This document shows positions 22,817 to 34,859 of a stretch of 64,000 bases of DNA, piece after piece (the first letter of the stretch is position 1; each line of letters starts with the position of its first letter). The stretch lies in NCBI RefSeq assembly GCF_016545825.1, contig NC_052617.1, positions 53,573,382-53,637,381 of the forward strand, read 5' to 3'. This stretch comes from Eucalyptus grandis. Taxonomy: Eukaryota; Streptophyta; Magnoliopsida; Myrtales; Myrtaceae. The notes under the pieces were generated by a model that worked only from the letters and a program-made list of their open reading frames with translations, did not search any database and was not told the DNA's origin. Position numbers and translations under genes: made by a program.

Positions 22817-25800
22817 ATCAAGATGAGACTCTATTAGACCGAGCAGGAGAGAGGGCAATACGTTAAAAATGGAATAGCTTTAGCATTTAAAGTAAATCAT
22901 CTCGTTTGCTCTTTTTGTGAAATCTCGTGTTTGAGAGATGGGAAGTTGAATTTAACACCTCGACAGTATAGTGCCATAAATATCATAGATATAATACCCA
23001 TTTCCTTAGTTTAGGTTGATGTCACTTGCTAAGCAAAAGGACAAGCCAGTAAAACATTATGTTTGGAAATTAATTTAGCTTCCATCTGTATGGTGTCATC
23101 ATCAAAACACGGTGCACTTTGTCTAATCTTCATGTCTCGGCCACTCCCGCATCCCTTAGTCTCTCGAGTTTGTCTCGTTCCTGTTCTTACATGTGCTGGC
23201 CTCGGACGTGCCCCTTTTATTGCATCGTCCAGTCAATATCTCATCGAAAGGCGCCATTTTTATCCATGAAAATTTAATAAAAGCTTTTAATGTCATCGCC
23301 AGCCCAACTTGTCCCTTTGCCGATTTCCATTCTCAGATAACATGATTGCAGTTATTGATGTTGGCGTTGACGAGTCCCCCACTTAAGTCCACGATCAGGA
23401 TTGAAAAAGGACGGCGAAACGAGCTTGTTATCGTTGCTCATCTTGAAAATACTCATATCTTAAATAACGCGATAATTCACAATTTATTTCTTCTCCTTAA
23501 ATTTGTTCTATGGATGACCTACATCGTAACTCGCTATGAATGGCGATTATCACCACAAGATTTACGCAAGAAATTGAAATGTTTGATCGGTAGACTAAGC
23601 GGTTGGAAACCGCCTAATTTTCATTGCCAAAGGTCACCAATGAAAAGCATAGAATCCTTTCGTTTTCGAAGGTGGGGGCAACCATTGGCATGTCCAGTTC
23701 CTCACACACGTGCGTTTCAGTGTCCCCAGGAGTCAAATCCTGATAGTTAGGTATAAATAAATACAACGAAAAAGGGTGTATGTCAAATTCAATACCAATC
23801 AAACCAGCATTTTTGGTTTACCCTTTTTATTTTCATTTGTAAATATTTAAACTATTTATTGTTTAGTTTATAAGAGTATTCGGTAGTAACATGCCGAAAC
23901 TTTTCCTTAGATTCAGTTTGTTTCGTAAAAAAAGAACGATTTGAATAACATATTTCTAAAAATGTTCATTTATAATGTTAGAAAAAATTAATCAATAAAA
24001 AATATTTTCATCTTTGATAATTAATTATGTATAAAATTCATTCATTTTTATAAGTAATACAAAAAATAATTCTTAGAAAATTTCTTTATATCCATTTTTG
24101 TTCCCGTTTGTATTAAATTATGGATATATGAGAATGCTAGGAGACAATTTAGTAGGTACTGTCCGGGCTAGTCACCCCAAAGCCATTGGGCACTCTCTGC
24201 TATTTCGGCCACTGTACAAGAGATATTTCTATTGACGGGAGGCTCTTGTGTCATTGCCCTAGAGGTCCAATCTCAAACTAATTGGGAAAATTCATTTATC
24301 TTTTCGAAATAAAAATAAATAAATAAAAGAGAGAGAGAGAAGGAAGAAGAAAAAAAATTAAGGGAATAAAAATGCCAACGAGTCACAATCCTCATACATT
24401 GGTGGAGGGACCCAATTGAAAAGTTAATGGCCTTTTGCAATGATGGGAAGTACCACAAATGTGGAAAGTGGCATTTCTTGGGTCAAAGGAACTTTATGCA
24501 TGTGCACCAATCTTGCCGGGCTACATCGCCTGCGCACTGTGTTGACTGGAGTCCCCTTTTGTGCGGTGGGGGAATGAAAAGTGGGCTTTGATTTTCTAGA
24601 AGAATTATAGCGTTTGGTGTGTATTTTCACTTGCATTTTTGATATAGATTATTCCCTTTTTTTTCTCCTCTCTAGTCCCTCGTGGTCGGTTTTGGCACAA
24701 GATTAGCCCCCCTGACATCGGGCATTCTTTCATTTTGGTCCCTGGCGATCGAAAACAGATGGGGAGCACATCAAGCTCATCACTTTCTTTCTTTTTATCC
24801 ATTGAATTTTGCCCCCTGAAGAGTAGAATATTGCATCAACAAAAGCTACCATTAGAATGCAACTGATGTCTCTTTCCACAACGGTCCAAGGAACAGTACG
24901 AGGGGCGACAGACAAGGTGACAAAACCAGAAACAGTTCGGTTGCAATAGCTGTGAACCTAGTACATGATGGATGGATGACTCGGATATCCTTCACGACCT
25001 GTCCCATCAAGAGAGCCCAAAACAAAAATGCAACTATAGATGCCATTTTCATGTCGTAGCTGGGGGGAAACCATGGACCTATTTAGCAATTTCTCAGGGA
25101 AGTATCAGCTTGGCTTATGGAGCGTATCGATGGATTGCAGAGTAAGCCCTTCAGATTTAACCTTGTCCTGCACAATCACAAATCGTCGCCAACTCAAAGA
25201 CGAGCAAATACTGCAGAATCGATTTAGGTATTGGACGATGCCCAGTTGAACCCTTCCTTAACCCTCTGGAACTGTTTTCTGAGATCAATGGCATACAAAA
25301 GCATGCTAACTTGATCCCAGAGGGTCCGTTTTAAAGTGAAGAAACCTGTTGTAAGAGATGATCCATGTAGACAACCTTCGTTCTCCTCCGAGCAAGGTTT
25401 AGCAAGCCTCCTAAATTCTCTCTTTGATCCAACTAAACGAATACAAAGAAGAAACCAGCAAAGCTGCAGTGCTAGAACTTGGATTATAATGCATTTTTAT
25501 TTTTACTTTTTTTTTATGGTATGCTCAAAATGAATGCAATCGATTAAGGTAGCACTAATATTAGCAGCCCTAATCATGCTAATTCAACGCAAAAACTAAA
25601 AAGAAAACTACATAACCTCGACAAAATTGTGCCGAACAAACCATTTGAAGTTTGAAGATTACCAAAGCAACCCCATATATAGTCTAAGAGAAAGTAGTTA
25701 CTAGTCAAAGTATAGTAGACTACAGTACGAGTTATAAAAGCATTGAAAAGCAATTTTCCTGGAGCCATCTCACGCGTTTGAATGGCATGAGATTGCATCA

Positions 25801-26976
25801 TCTTACTGAAGATCAGGAGTCATCAAAGAACTGGAGGAAAAGGCTCGGCATAAAACAGAACATCTTTCATTTGCTCTACGAAGCATCTAACAGGATCAAA
25901 GAAAACACAGCCCTATCAGACATTATCAGATGACGACTTGACATCCATGTCATCGCGTGTTCTCATCATAAGCAAAATGACACGAGCATGCATCCAGATT
26001 GAAGCAGGCCTAAACGGTTCACAAGATAGACTCACGTATAACTGTATACGCAACACCAGGTATGTGAGGGAGGGACAACAGTTGGTTTATGGCAACAGGT
26101 TGTCAATCGTGTAGAAAACCAATGACCACATGTAAAATTAAGCGTGAATGCAACGGCGACATCCAAAGAATTACCAATATTGTGGAAAAAAAGGATAAAT
26201 TGACAGCTGTGGTCTTATGGCCAATTATAACAATCAAGATGATATGATCGAAGAACAGTCAAGTTACACCATTAAAAAGAAACAATGAATAGCAGCGCAA
26301 ACATTTTAGAACTAATAAAATTTATGGATCATATATTTAAAAGAAATTTCTGGTCCTGATCCAACAGCGTTACATGAGATCAACTAACATCACATTGGAT
26401 AGGCAGCAGCAACTAGCCTTTGCCTAATTGTAACTAGAAAGGAAATCGAATTATCAAGTATCTACTCAACACAGTACCCTCTATTTACCTGAAAAAAGGC
26501 ACACTCCTATGGTTTTCTTTAATAAATAGAGCGACTGTAATGAGCATTTCTGGTGCTGTTGTGTTTCTACTCATTTCATTATTCTGCAGCAGTTTTAGTG
26601 TCAATCTGCGAAACACTTCCATTAGCACTTTTCTTACCAAAGCTGCTTCCTGCTGCAAGTTCCCAACATCCTCCTTTTGAGTAACAGCGCTTCCCTTTAA
26701 AATCTTCTTCAGCACAGGGCTATCATAGTGGCCCTTCACCATCTGAGACTATGGCCTTTTGGGAAGAAACAAATGCCCAAATGTTTTATAGCTATCAATG
26801 TGGAATACACAGTTCCAGGTGATGAAGAAAATATACATACACAAGACTTAAGATGCTCATCCACCCACAGCCAGCTTTGCTGGTATAACAAGACATTTTA
26901 CAAATAGGCAGTGTACAGCTAATATACAGATTGGATATAAATTCCTTCCAGAGCTCACTCCATCTTATAAAAATTA
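22817..26976. other. Intergenic region upstream of convergent boundary, no recognised gene
   Basis: Small open frames exist. For example, 24852-25052 (-) starts MKMASIVAFLFWALLMGQVV like a signal peptide, and 26485-26742 (-) is 85 codons. Neither shows a known domain, and flanking frames close quickly. The last few hundred bases should include the 3' untranslated region of the S-domain kinase. Confidence 0.45.
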
Positions 26977-29540
26977 TCACATGCTATGAGTGCTTCGCTT
27001 TGAATCTGAGTTAGGATTGGATGATGATGCCTTTTCTACATTTCTGCCTGAAGCAACAGGCGAAACTCCAGAAGTTTGGTGAGATGAAGATGAAAGAGGA
27101 GGAGCTGAAGGTGCCAATGTCGAGAGTGCGCTAATATTACTACTGACATTGATGCTGCTTCCACCATGGGACCCATCAACTGCTGCCTTCGGAGGAGGTG
27201 GCCTCTCAATCTCCATAATCCCTTCAAGCATCTGCACAATTTTCCCCATAGTTGGCCTATGCGATGGGTGTTCCTGGATGCACCAGAAACTAATCTGGAT
27301 TGCTCTCATTACTTGCTCCATGTTTAAATCTTGATCAGCGCCAAACAGCCTCTTGTCTATAATGTTCTCAGCATTGCTCTTCTCAAACTCCTCATAAGCC
27401 CAAATGGAGAATTTCTTATTGTTGGTTTCCATGGAAACATAAAAATTCCTCCTCCCACTCACTATTTCCAACAAGACCATCCCATAACTGTAGACATCTG
27501 ACTTGGAAGTTATCGGGAGATTTGCAAGCCACTCAGGTGCCAAATACCCTCTTGTGCCTCTCACGCTTGTCAAGGTGCGGTACCGGTGATCCTTCGCGTT
27601 TATGAGCTTTGCAAGGCCGAAATCCGACACTTTAGCATTGTGATTTTCATCTAAAAGAATATTCTCAGGTTTTATGTCGCAATGAACAATGCAGTCTCGA
27701 CATTCCTCATGAAGATATGTGATTCCCCTTGCAGTCCCAAGGGCAATATTAAACCGTTGCTCCCAATTCAAAAACTTCCCCGAATTTTGTTCACTAGTAA
27801 AGAGGAAATCATCCAGAGAACCATTTTTCATGAACTCATAGACTAAGAGCCTGTGACGTCCCTCCGAGCAAAAGCCGATCAACCGCACCAAATTCAAATG
27901 GTGCGTGCTACTTATGGTTGCCACCTCCATCCTGAATTGCTTCTCCCCTTGTTCAATTCCCTCTAGCTGCTTAACTGCGACGACTGTTCTATTAGTAAGG
28001 ACTCCTCTATAAACAGCCCCAAATCCTCCGGCACCCAGTTTCTCCTTGAACCCTTTGGTTGCTCTTTGAAGCTCTTTGTATGTGAACTGGACTGGAGCCC
28101 CGGAGGCATATTCGAGGAGTGTATACTGAGATGACAATCCGCCAAACTTGGTACTATTTCTAAAACACGACCACCACAGACCACCCTCCAAGAGGATTAA
28201 ACCAAGAACTGTAGCCAAAATCACAACCACTACCACCCAAGCATGAAGTCTCCATCCCTTGTTTTTGCCGGTTCCTTCCAGAGACGATGGGTTCGGAACT
28301 ACTGGGCCACAAACTTTGACATACGACGTGCTCGGCAGCGATGGATTCTCATAACCGCTGACAAAATCCACAGTTTTCAAGTAACAAAGCCCTGTCCCAT
28401 CGGACAATGAAGTTGAAGCCACACAAGAACCACTCACAAGGCAATTCAACCTACATGCCGATATACCCACAAAGAAAACTTGTGAGGACACCTCAGGCGC
28501 GTAGGTCAAGAACGAAGCATGATCTAGTTCCAACATCGTCGCACTCCCCGGACAATCCTCTATGTTTACTTTCCTTTTACACCCTTTTCTGCTATCTTTC
28601 GGATCGATCGGCTCAAAATTCTGGCTCGGGCACCCGCACGTCGCGCTCGAGTTGTCGTAACTGCAAATGCCCAGATTCCCGCAGAACCCATAGACCTTAC
28701 ACTGATCAAGAGCTTCCCACCTCGAGGTCGTAGTCCTACTATTCCTCGCCGAGCTATAAATCCTCAAATTCCCATCAGAATCCAACCTCAGAAACCTCAA
28801 AATATCGCTCCCTTCCGCGTAATCACTACTGTAAACTACGATTGCATTACTAGTCAAAGAAGGGGAAGATATGGACAGAATCCCTGTAGACTGCAATACC
28901 AGGGTGGGATCTGTCAGATTCGCCTGGGTCGACGAATTCACCCCTTGATTCCAATACTGAATACTATTATTCCACCAGAGGGACAAATTCCCCATGCTCG
29001 AGATATTAAAGGAGTAGAGCCCACTACGCAGGGTCTGACCGACCGTGAAATTCTGCGAGGGGACGATCGTATCCGTCGGGTGATCGAACGACGACCAGAC
29101 CGAAGCCGTGTTGTTCCCGAGCACCAGGTTGCCGGAATCATCAAGAGCAGCCGAGGTCACCCCCTTGCCGGCCGTGTTGGACTGCCACACGGTGGAGCCC
29201 GACCCGTTGACGAGCCGGAGGTTGCCGTCGGAGAGGAACTGGAGAGACCCGGAGGAGTCGACGGTGGAGACGGTGGACCAGACGGCGGCGGCGGGGCCCC
29301 CGCCGCCGTAGGTGATGGCGGCGACGAAGGCGGAAGGGTCGGCGGGGGCGGCGACGAAGCCGAGGGCGAAGGTCTGGTTGGGGGACAGCCAGGACCGGTT
29401 GAGGTTGGAGGCGGAGAGGGTCGAGCCGGGGGAGACCTGGGCAGAGACCGACGACGGACGGAGGAAGAGGAGCGGGAGGAGCAGGAAGAGGAGGAGGGGA
29501 AACTGAGCCGCGGCGGCGGCGGCGGCGGCGGGGAGGACAT
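26977..29540 (-). CDS. G-type lectin S-receptor-like serine/threonine kinase, intronless, apparent 5' frameshift
   Basis: The layout matches the Arabidopsis At1g34300-type family. It has a signal peptide (QFPLLLFLLLPLLFL) and a bulb-lectin domain (SNLNRSWLSPNQTFALGF, then AALDDSGNLVLGN). A Cys-rich EGF/PAN region follows (CKVYGFCGNLGICSYDN and CRLNCLVSGSCVAS), then a membrane span (AWVVVVVILATVLGLILL) and a kinase with GAGGFGAVYRG, VAVKQL, HCDIKPEN and DFGLAKL. Cys replaces Arg before the catalytic Asp, so this is a non-RD kinase. A Ser-rich tail ends KRSTHSM. The protein would be about 850 residues. The lectin frame stays open upstream past 29600 without any ATG. The best ATG (29538-29540) is out of frame by one base, next to a four-base C-run (minus strand, 29530-29533). 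One extra C would join this ATG to an Ala-rich signal peptide. It is either a real 5' frameshift or a sequence error. Confidence 0.85.
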
Positions 29541-29545
29541 CGGTC

Positions 29546-30032
29546 GCCGCGCTCCGGTCATCGGACGGGGCGGCGGAGGAGCATGCGCAAGTGGTGCTCT
29601 CGTTGGTGGGCTGCGGGTCGTCTCTGCTCTTCTGCGGCTTCTGCGGAAGGGAAGACAGTGGACGAGGTAAGACGGGCGGACAGGGGAAGGACGTGGTCCA
29701 ACTTCGTCCGCCCCGGCTGTCACGGCACGAGAAAAGTCCACCGGCGACTTTTCTATTGCTTTCTTTGTTTTGTTTCTTAATTTTCTTTTTTGTCCTTTTT
29801 TTTACCTAAAAATGATTAGATAAATTGAACTTTGTATTTCATTAGATTAAAGTTGGTCTTGCAACTATTTATTTAAGCATTGGTCAGGTCTCATATGTGT
29901 CGTATTGCTCCGTCAAATTTGGGGATTCGAATTTGAGTTGAATGATTTCTTATGAGTATTTAATATTCGAAGATTTGAATTCCCTTAATAATGAAAAAAA
30001 GTGTATCATGCTTGAATCTGACTGGATTTTAA
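29546..30032. repeat. Segmental duplication copy 1, left part (S-domain kinase upstream region)
   Basis: Starting within the signal-peptide region of the S-domain kinase, this stretch is closely similar to 38553-39044 in the same orientation, for example the shared block 'aaattgaactttgtatttca'. Copy 1 continues at 37256-37781 after the MULE. Copy 2 is continuous. Confidence 0.85.
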
Positions 30033-30243
30033 GGGAAAATCTCAAATAAGGACCCAAAGCTGAAATTTATTTTCTCAAATAAGACCCAAAATAGTCGTTG
30101 TCCCAAATAAGGATGCGAGTGCTAATAAGTCCAATAAGGGCCCCACCAAATGGCGAGCGTGTAATATTTCCATGGCCGGAGTATGGGCAATTTTGTCCAC
30201 AAAAATATTAATAGAATTTGACAAACCCTAAAAACAAACCCCC
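30033..30243 (+). repeat. Left terminal inverted repeat of the MULE
   Basis: About 211 bp, matching the reverse complement of 37031-37246 along its whole length with scattered substitutions and small indels. Shared landmarks are AGTCGTTGTCC, GGGCAATTTTGTCCACAAAA and GAATTTGACAAACCCTAAAA. MULE TIRs usually carry the promoter of the internal gene. Here that would read right toward the transposase. Confidence 0.9.
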
Positions 30244-31763
30244 AAACTCTTCACGTCTTTTGACCTAAAAACCTCTTCACGTTCTCCTTTCTTCTTCTCT
30301 TCATCTTCTCCGTTCTTTGTCCTCTTTTGCTTGGAGCACTGAAATTTTCTGTTAATGGAACACGAATTGAAACACAAAACAAAATCCCTACCTTCGTTTC
30401 TTCACATCTTCTTCTTTTTTTTCTGTCTTCGTTTCTTTCCAACGAAGAAAAAAATCTCGAGTAAAGCCACCTTTTTGTTATTGAGACACTCATGTGTAAC
30501 ACAAGGATCTCGATTCTTCATTATCCTTTCCTAGTTTTGCCATACACTTTGATTCACACTCCAGTTTCGTTCAAATTGGTGCAATCGATCCTTCGTTCGT
30601 TCAAAGTGGTTGTAACTTGTCGAAGCAACATGTCGACAGGGCGCGGCATGTGGTGGAATATCACACAGATGGCAGCGAGGATGGTGATGGTAGGACGAAT
30701 TCTTTTGTTTTATGGTGTTCTTTTTGCTTGTTTTGTTGGATTTCTGAGTTTATGTCTCTTTTGTCCGACAAAATGCATATGAGTTGTGTCCACGATGGAT
30801 TTCTAATTAGATATTACTGCTGTTGGGGTCCTACATGTTGCGATGGTGGTCCCTGTTTTGCGATTTTTTTATACTCTCTTTTTGTCTTTTTCTGGTTTAT
30901 ATTTTGTCGTTGATGGTTGGAACTCACGGCCTATCATGGAATTTAAAAGCCCACATAGATTCTCATAGGGAAAGTAGATAGACATTTAAAAAAAAAGCTA
31001 TAATTACTCTGATATGGGTACTCTTATAGAAAGTATTTAGAGGACGAAATTTGGTGGAAAAACGTTGAGACAAAATCAATTTGAGTCTATGTGCGCATGA
31101 GTTTACCGTTAGAGCATGAGGGCATCTTGTTTCCAATAATTTTTGTGCGCACTACTTATTAGGAACTAGAGGTGTCTTGTTTTCTGCATTTTTTGTGCAC
31201 TGGATGTAACTTCTAAAGCAGCAATTTGTTAGATTACTTGTTAGAAGTTCCTTCTTCTCAAGTTATTAATATGAAGACTATTTAATCTTTGTGTCAAGAT
31301 GCATTGCAATTAAGTCTTCTTTATAGGATTGTGTTTTCAGCCTTGTTTGTTGAACGAGAAAGAGAGAATTCGACAAAAGTTGAGTCGACTAAACTTAGTA
31401 GTCGTTTCCATAATTTTCAAGCCGATAACATATGAGCCTAAGAAATGCTTTGAATGGGATCAGTTTTCTTTTCCTTATGGTATATATCTCTAAGTTTGGT
31501 TCTCGGGTCACCATGGTTGGCTCGCCTAGGGAGAAATTTATGGCAACATCGAAAACATTTTAACTCCATAATGCACAATATTTTGACAAACGGTATCCAA
31601 TAAAAGAGTGGTATATAGTCACTAGTGTGCCTAGTTTTCTTTCATTAATCAAAGCATGGTACAATTTTATTGCAATTGTTTACTATTTTTGTTTTGTTTT
31701 TTTTCCCGGTGTACGTTTTGCATGGAAATATATTGACTTTATTTTTGCTTCATTTTGCACCAG

Positions 31764-33800
31764 TTGAGGGATGTGAAGAACTAAACTATTCAATATATGA
31801 CGGTGGGTATGATGGCGTTGCTAGAGAAGATGGGTTCGCCTTTGTTGATCTTGATGAGTTATACATGAGAAATGTAAGTTGTGCTAACAGTGATGGTTCA
31901 ATGGAGAGGGATATGGAGGTTGGAGACATCAGTCAGTATGTAGATGTGTTAGCTGACAATGTAGATTTCTTGAATATGAATGGCGAAAATGAGTATACAC
32001 ATCCCGAGTTTAATGCTGAGGTTGATATGGAAAATCCTGTCTTCAAGTTAGGAATGTGCTTTAGCAATGCTGAGGAGTTTAGAAAGGCCGTTAGGAACCA
32101 TGCCATAAAAAATGGGAGAAAGGTGAGGTTTGTTAAGAATACACCTAATAAATTGAGGGCAGTGTGTTCTGATGGTTGTGATTGGCTTATATATGCTTCC
32201 AAAGTGCAAAGGGAGCATACTTTACAAGTCAAAACCTTTAACTCCATACATACATGTAATAGAGCTCTACATGTTCCTCAAATAAGCACTAAATGGTTGG
32301 CAAACAAGTACTGTGATAGGTTGAGAAACAATCCTACATGGCCAGGTGCTTCAATGAAAAAACAATGGAGTCTCGAGAATGTTTTAAAGTTGTCGAGGAC
32401 AATGGTTTATAGAGCTAGGGCAACGGCAATGAGTATGATTACTGGGAATGAGGAAGAGCAATTTCGGATGCTTAGGAGCTATTGTCAAGCACTTCTTGAT
32501 GCCAACCCGGGATCCACGTGTATAATCAAAACCGAGCAATATCAAGACCAATACAAGTTTAAGGCAGTCTATATTTGTCTGGATGCATTAAGGAGGGGCT
32601 TTGTAGAAGGATGTAGGCGCTTTGTAGGTTTTGATGGTTGCCATTTGTCATCAGGCTACAGGGGTATACTTCTAGCAATGGTGGGCATAGATGGCAACAA
32701 TCAAATGTATCCTTTGCATGGGCAGTTGTCGGACAAGAAACATATAAGACATGGCATTGGTTTATTAGTTTGATTATAGAAGACTTGGGGATTACCGACC
32801 CTGAAAATTCAAAGTACTGGACTTTCTTATGTGACAAACAGAAGGGATTGGTGCAAGCACTAGCAAATCTAATGCCTGAAGCGGAACATAGATTTTGCTT
32901 AAGGCATCTTTATGAAAACTTCAAGCTACATCACAGAGGGGTAGAACTTAAAAAGCTCCTTTGGAAGGCTGCCATGGCGACTAGAGTATGTGATTTTGAC
33001 TTGGCAATGGAAGAGCTGAAGGCAATTAATAAGAAAGCTTATGAATGGTTGTCTCAAAGGCCTCCTGCAATGGAGCAAGTCCTACTTCAGGACAAGCTCA
33101 AAATGTGATATTTCATTGAATAATTGGTGTGAAAGTTTCAACAAAAGCATCATTGACGCAAGGGACAAACCTATCATCACAATGCTTGAAGCTATAAGAG
33201 TGCAGCTCATGGAAAGAATTCATAAGCAAAGAGATGGGATGGCTAAGTACACTGGTATGATATGTCCTAATATCCAAAAGATATTAGATCTTCAAAAACA
33301 ATTTTCAGCATCATGGATTCCTAGCTGGAATGGGGAGGATGAATTTGAATTGAGTGGCCCATATGGTGACAAGAGAGTTGTTAATATTAGACATAGATCT
33401 TGTAGTTGTAGAAGATGGGACATCAAAGTGGAATCCCTTGCTGTCATGCTGTGGCAGCTCTTATATACATGAGAGAAGATCCTGAAAATGGGTTCACACA
33501 AGTTTTAGTAAGGAAACGTTCATGCAAACTTATAGCCATGTTGTGCATGTTGTAGATTCTATGGACACATGGCCTGCTAGAGAGCCATTACTCCCACTGA
33601 TGTGCCCAAGCAAGTTGGCGTAAAGAAGAAACAAAGAACAAAATCAGTGAATGAAACAACTGATAAAAATTTGAAGACAAGAAAGAAGAAAGTTGTGCAA
33701 GAGCCCGAGGAACAAAATTGAAGAGACAAAATACTACAATCACTTGTGGGAAATGTGGCGACATAGGCCATAACAGTATCATTGCAATAATCCATCAATA
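31764..33800 (+). pseudogene. MURA-type MULE transposase pseudogene
   Basis: Translation in several frames recovers the full domain order of plant MULE transposases. First is the MuDR DNA-binding region (FSNAEEFRKAVRNHAIKNGR, then CDWLIYAS). Next is the DDE catalytic region opening FVGFDGCHLSSGYRGILLA, AVVGQETYKTWHWFISLI and EAEHRFCLRHLYENFK. A SWIM zinc finger follows (CSCRRWD, then GIPCCHAVAALIYM) and a C-terminal CCHC knuckle (CGKCGDIGHNS). At least three single-base frameshifts break it: near 32711 (after NNQMYP), near 33064-33073 and near 33425, with a further slip in the knuckle near 33778. The segment probably begins at a splice acceptor (cag at 31761-31763), with an upstream exon near 30617-30690 inferred only weakly. 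It is not expected to make active transposase. Confidence 0.88.
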
Positions 33801-34510
33801 GTATCGATGACAAAGAAAGAACGACAACGGTAGCATCGGCATCTTCAGCCCTTGTAGCATCTTCAGCTCCTTTAGCCCCATTAGAATCACAACCTGAGAT
33901 AGTTGAATTTCTTGCTTCAACTTTTGGTAACATCTCAAGCTCGTCAACATCTATAGGAAGGACAAAGATGCAAGTATCCATTTACCCTTGACTTTGTCCT
34001 AGAAGTGTTCTTATTTGCACCTTACTTCTTTTGACTAATTAATTTATTTTTTGATTCAATCGTAGGTAAAGAGGAGGATGTAAGGATCTCAACTTGAAAG
34101 CAAAGTGGTAGACGAGCAATTTTTTTTTGGAGAAACGCAGGACCAACAACACAATTTCTCTTCTTGTTAGTTGATGTGGATGGGTCTATTTTGGTCTATT
34201 AGGGAGCATTTTAAAGTATAAATATGTATAGGTCTACTTCGTTAGGAAGATTTCTTTCGTGGGATATTTATTTTTTCCATCATATAGGGGGGCCGTGTTT
34301 CATGGTCTTCAAGGAGGACCACACATCTTGTAGTCTCGTGGTTGATGTATCTAAGTTTTACGTTCCTAATATCTATTATGCTTTTACCCTTTGCTGCATA
34401 TCTATCTATTTGATAGAATTATGGAATCTATTGATATCATTTGACTCCATTTAGCGCGCGCTGGAAACACGACTTCCTTGTTGCTTGAACTTTGGCTAAA
34501 CTGGGTTCCC

Positions 34511-34780
34511 AAACTCAAATTGAAGTAATACCCCTGGCTATGTTTTTCCAAGTTAGAAATACCATTATGTTCTTAGAGAATAAGTCGAAGCTCATTAGTC
34601 CAACTCAAATTGAAGTAATACCCCTGGCTATGTTTTTCCAAGTTAGAAATACCATTATGTTCTTAGAGAATAAGTCGAAGCTCATTAGTCCAACTCAAAT
34701 TGAAGTAATACCCCTGGCTATGTTTTTCCAAGTTAGAAACACCATTATGTTCTTAGAGAATAAGTCGAAGCTCATTAGTC
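34511..34780 (+). repeat. Three tandem 90-bp units inside the MULE
   Basis: Units starting at about 34511, 34601 and 34691 are almost identical (one clear change, 'gaaataccat' to 'gaaacaccat', in the third). Because 90 is a multiple of three, the open frame here repeats a 30-residue block (TQIEVIPLAMFFQVRNTI...). Near-identity implies a recent expansion. No known protein domain is recognised, and a real gene is not claimed. Confidence 0.9.
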
Positions 34781-34859
34781 CATGGACGCGCCCGCCCACC
34801 GAACTTGATCTCGTTAATGGCCATTTAGACATCACGTCCAAGCTTTAGACAACATAATT

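Noticed and set aside
24852..25052. Minus-strand frame with signal-peptide-like start MKMASIVAFLFWALLMGQ
   Set aside because: Frame closes after 66 codons with no cysteine pattern or exon continuation that I could recognise.
28945..29670. 241-codon plus-strand open frame rich in Gly/Arg/Glu
   Set aside because: It lies exactly antisense to the lectin-domain frame of the S-domain kinase in GC-rich sequence. The composition is a complement artefact.
29157..29741. 194-codon minus-strand Pro/Ser-rich open frame starting MDFSRAV
   Set aside because: Same strand as the S-domain kinase but the wrong frame. The lectin signature only appears in the neighbouring frame. Its length comes from GC-rich codons.
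31670..31763. Hydrophobic leader MQLFTIFVLFFFPVYVL before the transposase
   Set aside because: As a signal peptide: it is most likely intron sequence before a cag acceptor at 31761-31763. MULE transposases have no signal peptide.
34511..34780. Regular direct repeats as a possible CRISPR array
   Set aside because: Plant nuclear context, no spacers, and contiguous 90-bp units inside a MULE.
34492..34848. 118-codon frame made of three 30-residue repeats
   Set aside because: As a gene: explained by the 90-bp triplication in a transposon, with no known domain and no splice context. Kept only as a repeat.
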